From Candidatus Peregrinibacteria bacterium (GTDB lineage: Bacteria; Patescibacteriota; Gracilibacteria; UBA1369; 2-02-FULL-48-14): DNA of 64,000 bases. The notes below the pieces were generated by a model. It saw nothing but the letters and a program-made list of their open reading frames with translations. It made no database searches and was not told the origin of the DNA. Position numbers and translations under genes: made by a program. The stretch covers positions 124,001-188,000 of the forward strand of contig JABHVW010000004.1 of the NCBI GenBank assembly GCA_018658105.1, read 5' to 3'. This document shows, one piece after another, positions 55,507 through 62,455 of the stretch (the stretch's first letter is position 1; each line of letters opens with the position of its first letter).

Positions 55507-56007
55507 CTAGTTAAGAGCTTGAGTTTTAATTGCTGCAACAGCCTCATCAAAAGCAGCACCAGTTAAAGATGAGCCATTTACAGCGCCTACATTGTCAATT
55601 TCATCTAGAGCAACTCCGTTTACAAGGCTTGCAATTCCGTCTGAAAATAATTCTTGGTGTTTAACGCTTACGTCGTTGGCCGAGCCTGTTGTGATAGTTA
55701 CAGCAGTTACGATATCTTCGTTAACTGTAAGGTTAACGGTAACTTCTTCAGGGCCAGCTGGGCTATTGTAGTTACCAACACTTGAATAGCTTCCATCTTT
55801 ATAAGTAGTTGGCTGAGCCTCATCTGCCTCATCAATCTTATCACCTGGCTTGCCGTCTGGCTCAATAATTACATCATCATTTTCATGAGATTCCATTAGC
55901 TCATCCTCTTCCATATCTTCATCCAACTCATCTTTTTCACAGGCAACAAAGAGCAAGCTGCTAAGGACAAATAAAGATAGTAGTACTGTAAAATTGCTTT
56001 TTTTCAT
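55507..56007 (-). CDS. FMN-binding-domain lipoprotein (probable flavinylation target)
   Basis: 166 aa. A lipoprotein signal (LSLFVLSSLLFVAC, Cys at residue 23; the -3 position is Phe, a little unusual) is followed by an acidic linker (~25-65), then an FMN-bind-type domain: YKDGSYSSVGNYNSPAGPEE and VNGSSLTGAAFDEAVAAI. The latter aligns with the NqrC/RnfG flavinylation motif S-G-A-T, here N-G-S-S, so the accepted residue may be Ser. ApbE next door supports covalent FMN. It should sit outside the membrane and carry electrons. Confidence 0.8.
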   Translation of the reverse strand: MKKSNFTVLLSLFVLSSLLFVACEKDELDEDMEEDELMESHENDDVIIEPDGKPGDKIDEADEAQPTTYKDGSYSSVGNYNSPAGPEEVTVNLTVNEDIVTAVTITTGSANDVSVKHQELFSDGIASLVNGVALDEIDNVGAVNGSSLTGAAFDEAVAAIKTQALN

Positions 56008-56052
56008 GGCGTTAAAGTAAAATAGTGTAGAAATACTTTCTCACACCACGAT

Positions 56053-56841
56053 ATGAAACTCAAGTTAGACCCTACAAGAAAATTAGTACTTGCCCTGTCG
56101 GCACTAGTGCTTGGAGCAACAATTTATAATTTTAGTGGGGCCGTGCTTTTACACCTTACGGCAACCATTGGATTCGCCCTCGCCCTCTACTGGTTTTACA
56201 CAAAATTCTCTAGCAAACGAAAAAATATTTGGAACACATTGATTACTGCAGAAATAATTTTTCTAGTTCTTCATTACGGCACAAGTGGCCTCGATTTAAT
56301 CTACCCATTAATCGCAACTTTTATTGCAATCACATGGAAATTTTTCGTTGAATATCGTGGCTCAACAGTCGTAAATCCCGCAGCCGGAAGCATACTTTTA
56401 ATGGCTGCAATCGTCGCATTAATTCCAGGCCTAGATAAGGCATTTGTATCTTGGTGGGGCGCATCTTTTATGGGTTATTTCTCCCTTGTGATTGTAGCTC
56501 TTTGGATGATTTTTGGGGTAGATAAATGGAAAAAATGGCCAGCGGTAATCAGCTTTTTAATTGCACACGCAGCGGTGTTGATTTTCCGAGGTCAAAGCTT
56601 CGACTTTATTTCTTATGTCTTCACAGATTCAACGATATTTTTCTTCGCAACGATAATGCTGGTAGAGCCAATGACTTCCCCATCGAAAAAAAGAGACCAA
56701 ATTTATTTCGGGCTTGTGGCCGCACTTTTCTACAACGTCTTCACTCAATATGGGATTCCATATTACGGGCTATTCGCAATAGTTGCAGCAAATCTGGCCA
56801 ACATATTGTTGAAGCCAAAGCTTAAGAAAAAGAAGAACTAA
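56053..56841 (+). CDS. NqrB/RnfD-family membrane protein
   Basis: 262 aa with about nine membrane helices. RGSTVVNPAAGSILLMA and VEPMTSPSKKRDQIYFGLVA correspond to the NPA and the D/E-P-x-T-S-P segments of the NqrB/RnfD family, which bind flavin and quinone-like groups in Na+/H+-coupled redox pumps. It diverges from the FMN-lipoprotein/ApbE pair across 45 bp, and together they form a small transmembrane electron-transfer module. No other Nqr/Rnf subunit is in the window. Confidence 0.78.
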   Translation: MKLKLDPTRKLVLALSALVLGATIYNFSGAVLLHLTATIGFALALYWFYTKFSSKRKNIWNTLITAEIIFLVLHYGTSGLDLIYPLIATFIAITWKFFVEYRGSTVVNPAAGSILLMAAIVALIPGLDKAFVSWWGASFMGYFSLVIVALWMIFGVDKWKKWPAVISFLIAHAAVLIFRGQSFDFISYVFTDSTIFFFATIMLVEPMTSPSKKRDQIYFGLVAALFYNVFTQYGIPYYGLFAIVAANLANILLKPKLKKKKN

Positions 56842-57246
56842 TTATTTTACAACCCTACCGTTTAGGTAAACTTGAACTTCACTTTGTGTTTGAAGTCTGT
56901 GTGTTAAGCCTTCCACAACTACAGTTTGATCTAGCTCACCATGCTCACGGCTAAGTTTCGCCGCTTCAGTAAATAATGCCAATTTAGCTTCAGCAATCTC
57001 TTCTTTTAAAGCTTGCACACTTTCACGGTGCTCAACATATTCAGCATTTTCTTCAAGTAGCAATTTGATGTATTCGTCTTTCAAATCTTTCGCCTGCTTT
57101 TTCAAATCTTTAATTTGAAGCATCAACTCTTCAAGTTGCATAGGCACGTCGTTCTCTAAATCTTTCTGCATTTTTTTTACCAGTTTGATCTCTTCTTGTT
57201 TTGAAATAAGAGCCTGAATTGCATCTTGGAATGAAGCGGTAGTCAT
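56842..57246 (-). CDS. Coiled-coil hypothetical protein
   Basis: 134 aa from the ATG at 57246. Residues 15-105 are an uninterrupted charged coiled coil (KLVKKMQKDLENDVPMQLEE, LKKQAKDLKDEYIKLLLEEN), ending with a short beta-like part (VVVEGLTHRLQTQSEVQVYL). A longer in-frame ATG at 57339 is possible but would overlap the divergent gene's start. No family assigned; could be a structural or adaptor protein. Confidence 0.55.
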   Translation of the reverse strand: MTTASFQDAIQALISKQEEIKLVKKMQKDLENDVPMQLEELMLQIKDLKKQAKDLKDEYIKLLLEENAEYVEHRESVQALKEEIAEAKLALFTEAAKLSREHGELDQTVVVEGLTHRLQTQSEVQVYLNGRVVK

Positions 57247-57326
57247 TGAATGTGGGTTAAGTTGCGAATAAATTAGCTCATTTCGCGCAGCTTTTCCATA
57301 CAGAAAAATCGCGCTAAGATAAGAAT

Positions 57327-57860
57327 ATGAGTATTGCAACTAAAACAGGAGACAAAGGCCAGACCAGCATTAACATGCAAGAGCGTGCAGCAAAAAACCA
57401 TCCATACATCGAGATTTTCGGTTTATTAGACGAACTAAACGCAAGTATTGGAATGGCGCTCAGCAATGGAGCTGGCGCTCACATTCCCTATCTCTCACAA
57501 ATCCAAAATGATCTTTTTAACATTGGCGCAGAAGTTTCAAACCCTCAAGATTCAAATCTTTTTGCACAGCTTTTGCACAATCTCGAAAGCAATCTTTCAG
57601 AACTCGAGCCAAGCCTCCCCCCTCTCAAAAATTTCATTCTACCAGGAGGCCACCCTTCAGCCGCAGCTACACATTTGGCGCGCACAATTTGCCGCCGAGC
57701 AGAGCGCTTTGTATCAGGTGTAGAAAATCAGCCAGAAGGCCTGCTCCCCTATTTGAACAGACTTTCAGATTTCCTCTTTCTTTCTGCCCGAAAATGTAAC
57801 ATAGCAAACAAAACCGACGAGACAATTTGGAACAAGGAGAGTACAATTAATAATCAATAA
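57327..57860 (+). CDS. pduO: ATP:cob(I)alamin adenosyltransferase (PduO type)
   Basis: 177 aa. It transfers the adenosyl group of ATP to cob(I)alamin to make coenzyme B12. Family motifs: IATKTGDKGQTSI (ATP loop), EIFGLLDELNASIGMAL, and the C-terminal FILPGGHPSAAATHLARTIC with RRAERFVSG and NRLSDFLFLSAR. No cobalamin-biosynthesis gene or B12-dependent mutase is visible in the window, so it probably serves a salvaged cofactor used elsewhere. It heads a group with hpf and the cysteine desulfurase (gaps of 11 and 10 nt). Confidence 0.9.
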   Translation: MSIATKTGDKGQTSINMQERAAKNHPYIEIFGLLDELNASIGMALSNGAGAHIPYLSQIQNDLFNIGAEVSNPQDSNLFAQLLHNLESNLSELEPSLPPLKNFILPGGHPSAAATHLARTICRRAERFVSGVENQPEGLLPYLNRLSDFLFLSARKCNIANKTDETIWNKESTINNQ

Positions 57861-57871
57861 CCCCATTCACT

Positions 57872-58195
57872 ATGCTTGTACATACACATGTCACAAACCT
57901 TACAGCACCGGAGAAAGAACAGTTCGAGTCGTATCTAGAAAAAAAGCTAGATCGCATCAGGGTTTTCATAGAAGCTCACTATCCGGATAAAGACACAGTG
58001 AAGATGGATGTACACATTCAAAAGCATAATAAACACACGGCTTTTGAGTTCGAATATGTTTTGCATTTGCCAAGAGTTCACCAACCACTAGTGACAAGTG
58101 AGACAAAACATACTATAACAGAGCCTATGGATAGCGCGACCGAGAAGATGGAAGGCCGCCTACGTAGACACTTTAAAAAGCTCACAAGAGAATAA
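57872..58195 (+). CDS. hpf: Ribosome hibernation promoting factor (short HPF/RaiA)
   Basis: 107 aa. The alpha/beta fold starts VHTHVTNLTAPEKEQFESYL and includes the typical KLDRIRVFIEAHYPDKDTVK and basic end (EGRLRRHFKKLTRE). It binds the 30S decoding centre in slow growth, blocking translation and protecting ribosomes. Only the N-terminal domain is present (short form), which in other bacteria goes with 100S formation by a separate factor. It is located between pduO and the cysteine desulfurase. Confidence 0.85.
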   Translation: MLVHTHVTNLTAPEKEQFESYLEKKLDRIRVFIEAHYPDKDTVKMDVHIQKHNKHTAFEFEYVLHLPRVHQPLVTSETKHTITEPMDSATEKMEGRLRRHFKKLTRE

Positions 58196-58205
58196 TTAAG
58201 ATAAA

Positions 58206-59324
58206 ATGATTTACCTGGATTATGCGGCGGCCACGCCCATGGACCCTCGAGTTCTCGAGGCAATGCTGCCGTATTTGCAGGATGATTTTGGGAATGCATC
58301 TTCGATTCATCAGTTCGGGCAAAAGTCTCGCAAGGCAATCGACGAAGCTCGTTCAAAGTGCATTGAGCTGCTCGGTGCCTACGGCGCTCACGAAATAATT
58401 TTCACAGGTAGCGGCACAGAATCTTGCAACATGGCAATTATGGGCGCAGCTTTCGCGCGCAAAGAAAAAGGTAATCACATAATTATTTCAGAAATCGAAC
58501 ACCCCGCAGTTCGCGAGGCAGCATATTATTTGCGCGATAATTTCGATTTCGAACTAACAGAAATTGCACCAAATTCCGAAGGCTTAATCAGCACTGCCGA
58601 TATTGAGGCCGCAATTAAAAAGGAAACAATCCTAGTCTCAGTAATTTACGCAAACAACGAAATCGGCACAGTTCAGCCTATTAAAGACATCGCCGCGCTC
58701 GCGCGCGAGCGCGGCGTGCTTTTTCACACAGACGCCTGCCAGGCACCGGGTTACGAAAATATAAATGTGAGCGAATTACAGCCAGACTTAATGACTCTAA
58801 ATGGCAGTAAAATTTACGGACCAAAAGGTATTGGCCTTTTATATATTCGTGAAGGTTTGCAAATCACACCCCACATTCATGGCGGCGGCCAAGAGTTCCG
58901 TATGCGAGGTGGTACAGAAAATACAGCTGCAATTGTTGGCTTTACAAAAGCCCTTGAACTCATTCTCACAGAAAATCACTCAGAAAAAATCGCCAAACTT
59001 CGAGACAAACTTTTAGATGAACTTCTAAAAGTTCCCGGCCTAACCCTAAACGGCTCACGCGAAAACCGCCTGGCAAACAATATAAATGTTCATACTCCAG
59101 GTTTGCTTGGTGAAACACTAGTTATGCGTCTAGACATCGCCGGCCTCGCCGCTTCCAGCGGCTCGGCCTGTGCTTCAGGCAAAACCGATGCATCGCATGT
59201 GCTACTCGCCCTCGGCCAAAGCCCAGAACAGGCGCAACAATCCCTTCGCCTCACCCTCGGCCACAGCACTACAGAAAAAGAAATCACAGAGGCGGTCAGG
59301 ATATTTCAAGGCATATTTGCTTAG
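58206..59324 (+). CDS. iscS: Cysteine desulfurase (NifS/IscS family)
   Basis: 372 aa, fold type I PLP enzyme. IYLDYAAATPMDPRVLEAML is the family start; the PLP region includes GSGTESCNMAIMGAA, HTDACQAPG and the Lys of LNGSKIYGPKGIG; the nucleophilic cysteine is in SSGSACASGKTDASH. It releases sulfur from cysteine for Fe-S clusters and thionucleosides. No isc/suf scaffold gene is adjacent; a tRNA-thiolation partner could be elsewhere. The group pduO-hpf-iscS is probably co-transcribed. Confidence 0.93.
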   Translation: MIYLDYAAATPMDPRVLEAMLPYLQDDFGNASSIHQFGQKSRKAIDEARSKCIELLGAYGAHEIIFTGSGTESCNMAIMGAAFARKEKGNHIIISEIEHPAVREAAYYLRDNFDFELTEIAPNSEGLISTADIEAAIKKETILVSVIYANNEIGTVQPIKDIAALARERGVLFHTDACQAPGYENINVSELQPDLMTLNGSKIYGPKGIGLLYIREGLQITPHIHGGGQEFRMRGGTENTAAIVGFTKALELILTENHSEKIAKLRDKLLDELLKVPGLTLNGSRENRLANNINVHTPGLLGETLVMRLDIAGLAASSGSACASGKTDASHVLLALGQSPEQAQQSLRLTLGHSTTEKEITEAVRIFQGIFA

Positions 59325-59340
59325 CACAAAGCTAATTTAG

Positions 59341-59349
59341 TGCTACAAT
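59341..59349 (+). promoter_or_regulatory. rny promoter
   Basis: Extended -10 TGCTACAAT (TACAAT 59344-59349), with a weak TTAGCA (59321-59326) 17 bp upstream. Predicted +1 59356, a 3-nt leader. Confidence 0.6.
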
Positions 59350-59358
59350 TCCCGCACT

Positions 59359-60918
59359 ATGACTCTGTTTACAATCATATCGATTCTCGCAGCTGCCGGT
59401 CTAGGTGGCGCCGCAGGTTATTTTCTTCCAAGCTCTGGCATAAATATGTCACATGGCGATCAAGAAAAAAACCTTGAAGCCGCACGCTCTGAAGCCGAGC
59501 AAATTAAGCGCGATTCAGAAGAGAAGATCGCACGAATTAATGCTGCAATTAAAGAGGAAGAAGAATCCATGCAAGATAGCATCGGTCAGTTACAGGCTTC
59601 TGTTGAGCAAAAAGAAGATATTTTAAAGCGCAGAGAAAGTCGAAATACAAACTATGCAAATGCGTCAAAAAATCTAGATAAAGAAATTCGCCAAATCTTC
59701 AAAGACAGCGAAGAGTTGCGCAGAAACAGTATTGAGAAATTGGCAAATGCAAGTGGCCTTACAAACGAAAAAGCCCTCGAGATCGCACGCGCAGAATTAA
59801 AAGAAGTAATTACCGAAGATAAAGAAAAACGCTCAGCCGCAGCAGTTGAAGAGTTCGAAGAAGACATTCAACGTCATGCAAAAGCTGTTCTTCAGGTTGT
59901 AGTTCAAAGGCTTGGCGTGCCAAGTTCCGTAGATAAAAACAACACAAGTGTTACGGTGCGCGACGATAAATTTAAAGGCCAACTCATCGGTAGAGGCGGC
60001 ACAAACATCGCATATCTTGAGAGCCTTCTTCCGGTTTCAGTGATTTTCAATCTTGGAGATCCAAAAACAATTCATGTCGGCGGAGTTAATCTTCTGCGTC
60101 GCCACATCGCAAAACGCGCAATTAATAAAATGCAAAAAGTCGTTCGCAAAACGGGTAAAATCACTCACAAGCTTATCGACGAAACTGTTGAAGCTTCAGA
60201 AAAAGAAATTATGGACGAATGTAATCGCAAAGGAAGATGGGCGTTTAAGCAAATGGATATGGATTACAAGGCTGTGCCAGATGAAGTAGTTAATTACGTT
60301 GGCCGACTATATTTCAGAACTAGTTACGGTCAAAATATTATTCACCATTCTCTTGAGATGGCTTTTGCAGCACGCTTAATTGCAGAGCTAATCGGCACAG
60401 ATGTAGAAACAGCCATGCAAGCAGCTTTTTATCACGATCTCGGTAAAGCGATCGACCACGATGTTGGCGGCTCACACGACGATCTTTCGAAAGAAATTTT
60501 AGAAAAACACGGCTTTAGCGAAGGCATAGTTCACGCCGCATTTGTACATCACGACAAAGGCCCTTGCCTGTCCCCTGCCGACTTTATTGTAAAAGCAGTA
60601 GACGCAATTTCTGGCGGACGCCCAGGCGCACGTATGGAATCAGTAACAAACTATTTTGAAAGAATGAAACAGCTTGAAACTTTAGCCAAGTCATTCAAAG
60701 GTGTTAAGAAAGTATTAACCATGTCTGCCGGCCGAGAAGTTCGCGTGCTTGTAGATAAAAATGCAGTATCAGACCAGACCTCAATGCCACTCGCAGAAGA
60801 CATCGCAAAAAAGATATCCGACGAAATGGCTTTTCCTGGTATAATCAAAGTGAATTTAATTCGCCAAACTAAATCAATAGACTATGCGCGAGAAAAAAAA
60901 CAAGTCCGCCATCGATAA
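59359..60918 (+). CDS. rny: Ribonuclease Y
   Basis: 519 aa. An N-terminal membrane anchor (LFTIISILAAAGLGGAAGYF), a long coiled coil (~35-190), a KH domain (LIGRGGTNIAYLESLL) and an HD phosphohydrolase domain with the H-D pair in AFYHDLGKAIDHDVGGSHDD. It cleaves mRNA endonucleolytically to start decay at the membrane. With RNase J it forms the degradosome-like set of many Gram-positive and Patescibacteria organisms. The last 35 nt overlap the next gene. Confidence 0.96.
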   Translation: MTLFTIISILAAAGLGGAAGYFLPSSGINMSHGDQEKNLEAARSEAEQIKRDSEEKIARINAAIKEEEESMQDSIGQLQASVEQKEDILKRRESRNTNYANASKNLDKEIRQIFKDSEELRRNSIEKLANASGLTNEKALEIARAELKEVITEDKEKRSAAAVEEFEEDIQRHAKAVLQVVVQRLGVPSSVDKNNTSVTVRDDKFKGQLIGRGGTNIAYLESLLPVSVIFNLGDPKTIHVGGVNLLRRHIAKRAINKMQKVVRKTGKITHKLIDETVEASEKEIMDECNRKGRWAFKQMDMDYKAVPDEVVNYVGRLYFRTSYGQNIIHHSLEMAFAARLIAELIGTDVETAMQAAFYHDLGKAIDHDVGGSHDDLSKEILEKHGFSEGIVHAAFVHHDKGPCLSPADFIVKAVDAISGGRPGARMESVTNYFERMKQLETLAKSFKGVKKVLTMSAGREVRVLVDKNAVSDQTSMPLAEDIAKKISDEMAFPGIIKVNLIRQTKSIDYAREKKQVRHR

Positions 60919-61231
60919 AGTGATCATGGGGGCCATCATCGGCACCGCAGTTGGTTCAGCAATTGGAGCTTCAATAGCTCCTAAAAAAGGCAAAGACACT
61001 CGCGAAATTTTAAAAGACAAAGCTAAAAATACTGGCTCAGATATTATTGAAGTAAGCAAACTTGGCAAAGAAACTGCGACAGGTTTTTTCAAATTGGCAA
61101 AGCGCATCCTATTTGGAAAGGAAAGAAAGTCACGCAGACTTAATAATGCAAAGCCAAAGATTGAAAAACACATGAAAGAGATTCCTATCGAAATGGACAT
61201 CATTCCTCCTGAACATGTCGATCGCGACTGA
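60884..61231 (+). CDS. YtxH-like small protein
   Basis: 115 aa. A hydrophobic Gly-rich segment near the start (VIMGAIIGTAVGSAIGASIA) followed by basic PKKGKDTREILKDKAKNTG is the YtxH/DUF-type pattern. The C-terminal half is basic, ending with an acidic tail (EMDIIPPEHVDRD). The function of YtxH proteins is not settled (stress-associated in Bacillus). It overlaps the end of rny by 35 nt and ends in TGA. Confidence 0.7.
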   Translation: MREKKNKSAIDKVIMGAIIGTAVGSAIGASIAPKKGKDTREILKDKAKNTGSDIIEVSKLGKETATGFFKLAKRILFGKERKSRRLNNAKPKIEKHMKEIPIEMDIIPPEHVDRD

Positions 61232-61257
61232 GTTCACACTCTACTTAACCCCAGAAA

Positions 61258-62418
61258 ATGTTCTTAGGTGACCTACTAATTTTACTTGTCTTCGTTTGGC
61301 TCAGTAGAAAATTATTCCAATTTCTACACTTGCCAGCCCTTTTCGGTGAGGTATTTGCCGGAGTAATTGCCGGGCCAATTATTTTTGGTTTGGTACAAGA
61401 AACAGAAGCAATTACCGTGCTCGCCGAGCTAGGTATTTTCCTTCTCATGTTTCATTCTGGCCTTGAAGCTGATCCAAAAGACCTTTTCCATTCATCAAAA
61501 AAAGCGCTTCTTGCAGCCTTTGGCGGCATGGCTCTAACCGTGCTCGGCATTTATTTTGTCACAAGATATTTCGGTTACGACATTGAAACCGCGCTATTCA
61601 TGGCGATGACTCTGTCTATAACTGCCGTTGCAATTTCAACCCGCATATTCAAAGACCTAAAAATCAATCACACAAAAGTCGCCCACACAGTTATCGCAGC
61701 CGCAGTAATGATAGAAATTTTAATGTTGATCATATTCTCAGTTTTCATAAATCTGCACGAAACCGGCGCATTCGATCTCAAGGAAGTAGCCATCAGCTTA
61801 GGCAAATTCATAGGTTACTTCGCCGCAGTATTTATTATCGGCCATCATTACTTTAAGTACCTCTACAAAATTTTATATAAAGGCAACAAGGGCTTTATGT
61901 TCTCAATTATTTTGGCCCTCGCCTTCGCAGTGAGCGCCGAACTTATTGGTCTGCATTTTATTATTGGCGCATTCTTAGCCGGTCTATTTTTACATAGTGA
62001 AATCTTCGACGATGAAGTTTTCAACAAGATTGAAGATAGAACCTTCGGCCTAAGTTACAGTTTCTTAGCACCAATTTTCTTCGCAACCCTCGCCTTTCAC
62101 CTCGACTTTACAGCACTTTTCACAATGCCAGCTTTTATTGCAGTAATTATTATCACTGCAATTTTAGGTAAAGTTCTCGGCTCAGGCCTGATGGTTTATT
62201 GGGGTGGAATGAGTAAAAATGAATCAATTGGAGTTGGTCTTGCAATGAATAGCCGTGGCGCTGTCGATCTAATTGTAGCCTCGATTGGGCTTCAAGCTGG
62301 CATTATAAATGTTGAGATATTCTCTGTTTTAGTGCTTGCCTCCTTCGCTTCCACCTTTATCTCAATTGTTGCCATGAGGCCAATTGCGAAAAAGCTGAAA
62401 GCCTTGCAGGTAAAATAA
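61258..62418 (+). CDS. CPA2-family cation/proton antiporter (KefB/NapA-like)
   Basis: 386 aa with about 12 membrane helices. It starts LGDLLILLVFVWLSRKLFQF, and EVFAGVIAGPIIFGLVQE, LGIFLLMFHSGLEADP, and LIGLHFIIGAFLAGLFLHSE match the CPA2 transporter core. The late NSRGAVDLIVASIGLQAGII is the family's signature stretch near the C-terminus. It has no TrkA-N or other cytosolic domain, so it is a simple Na+/H+ or K+/H+ exchanger for pH and ion balance. Specificity cannot be read from the sequence. Confidence 0.88.
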   Translation: MFLGDLLILLVFVWLSRKLFQFLHLPALFGEVFAGVIAGPIIFGLVQETEAITVLAELGIFLLMFHSGLEADPKDLFHSSKKALLAAFGGMALTVLGIYFVTRYFGYDIETALFMAMTLSITAVAISTRIFKDLKINHTKVAHTVIAAAVMIEILMLIIFSVFINLHETGAFDLKEVAISLGKFIGYFAAVFIIGHHYFKYLYKILYKGNKGFMFSIILALAFAVSAELIGLHFIIGAFLAGLFLHSEIFDDEVFNKIEDRTFGLSYSFLAPIFFATLAFHLDFTALFTMPAFIAVIIITAILGKVLGSGLMVYWGGMSKNESIGVGLAMNSRGAVDLIVASIGLQAGIINVEIFSVLVLASFASTFISIVAMRPIAKKLKALQVK

Positions 62419-62420
62419 CC

Positions 62421-62449
62421 TTGATAACAGGTTAAAAAAATGTTCTTAT
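62421..62449 (+). promoter_or_regulatory. Leaderless promoter of the VanW-like gene
   Basis: TTGATA (62421-62426), 17-bp spacer, extended -10 TG-T-TCTTAT (TCTTAT 62444-62449). Predicted +1 is 62456, the A of the ATG. Confidence 0.6.
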
Positions 62450-62455
62450 AACTGC

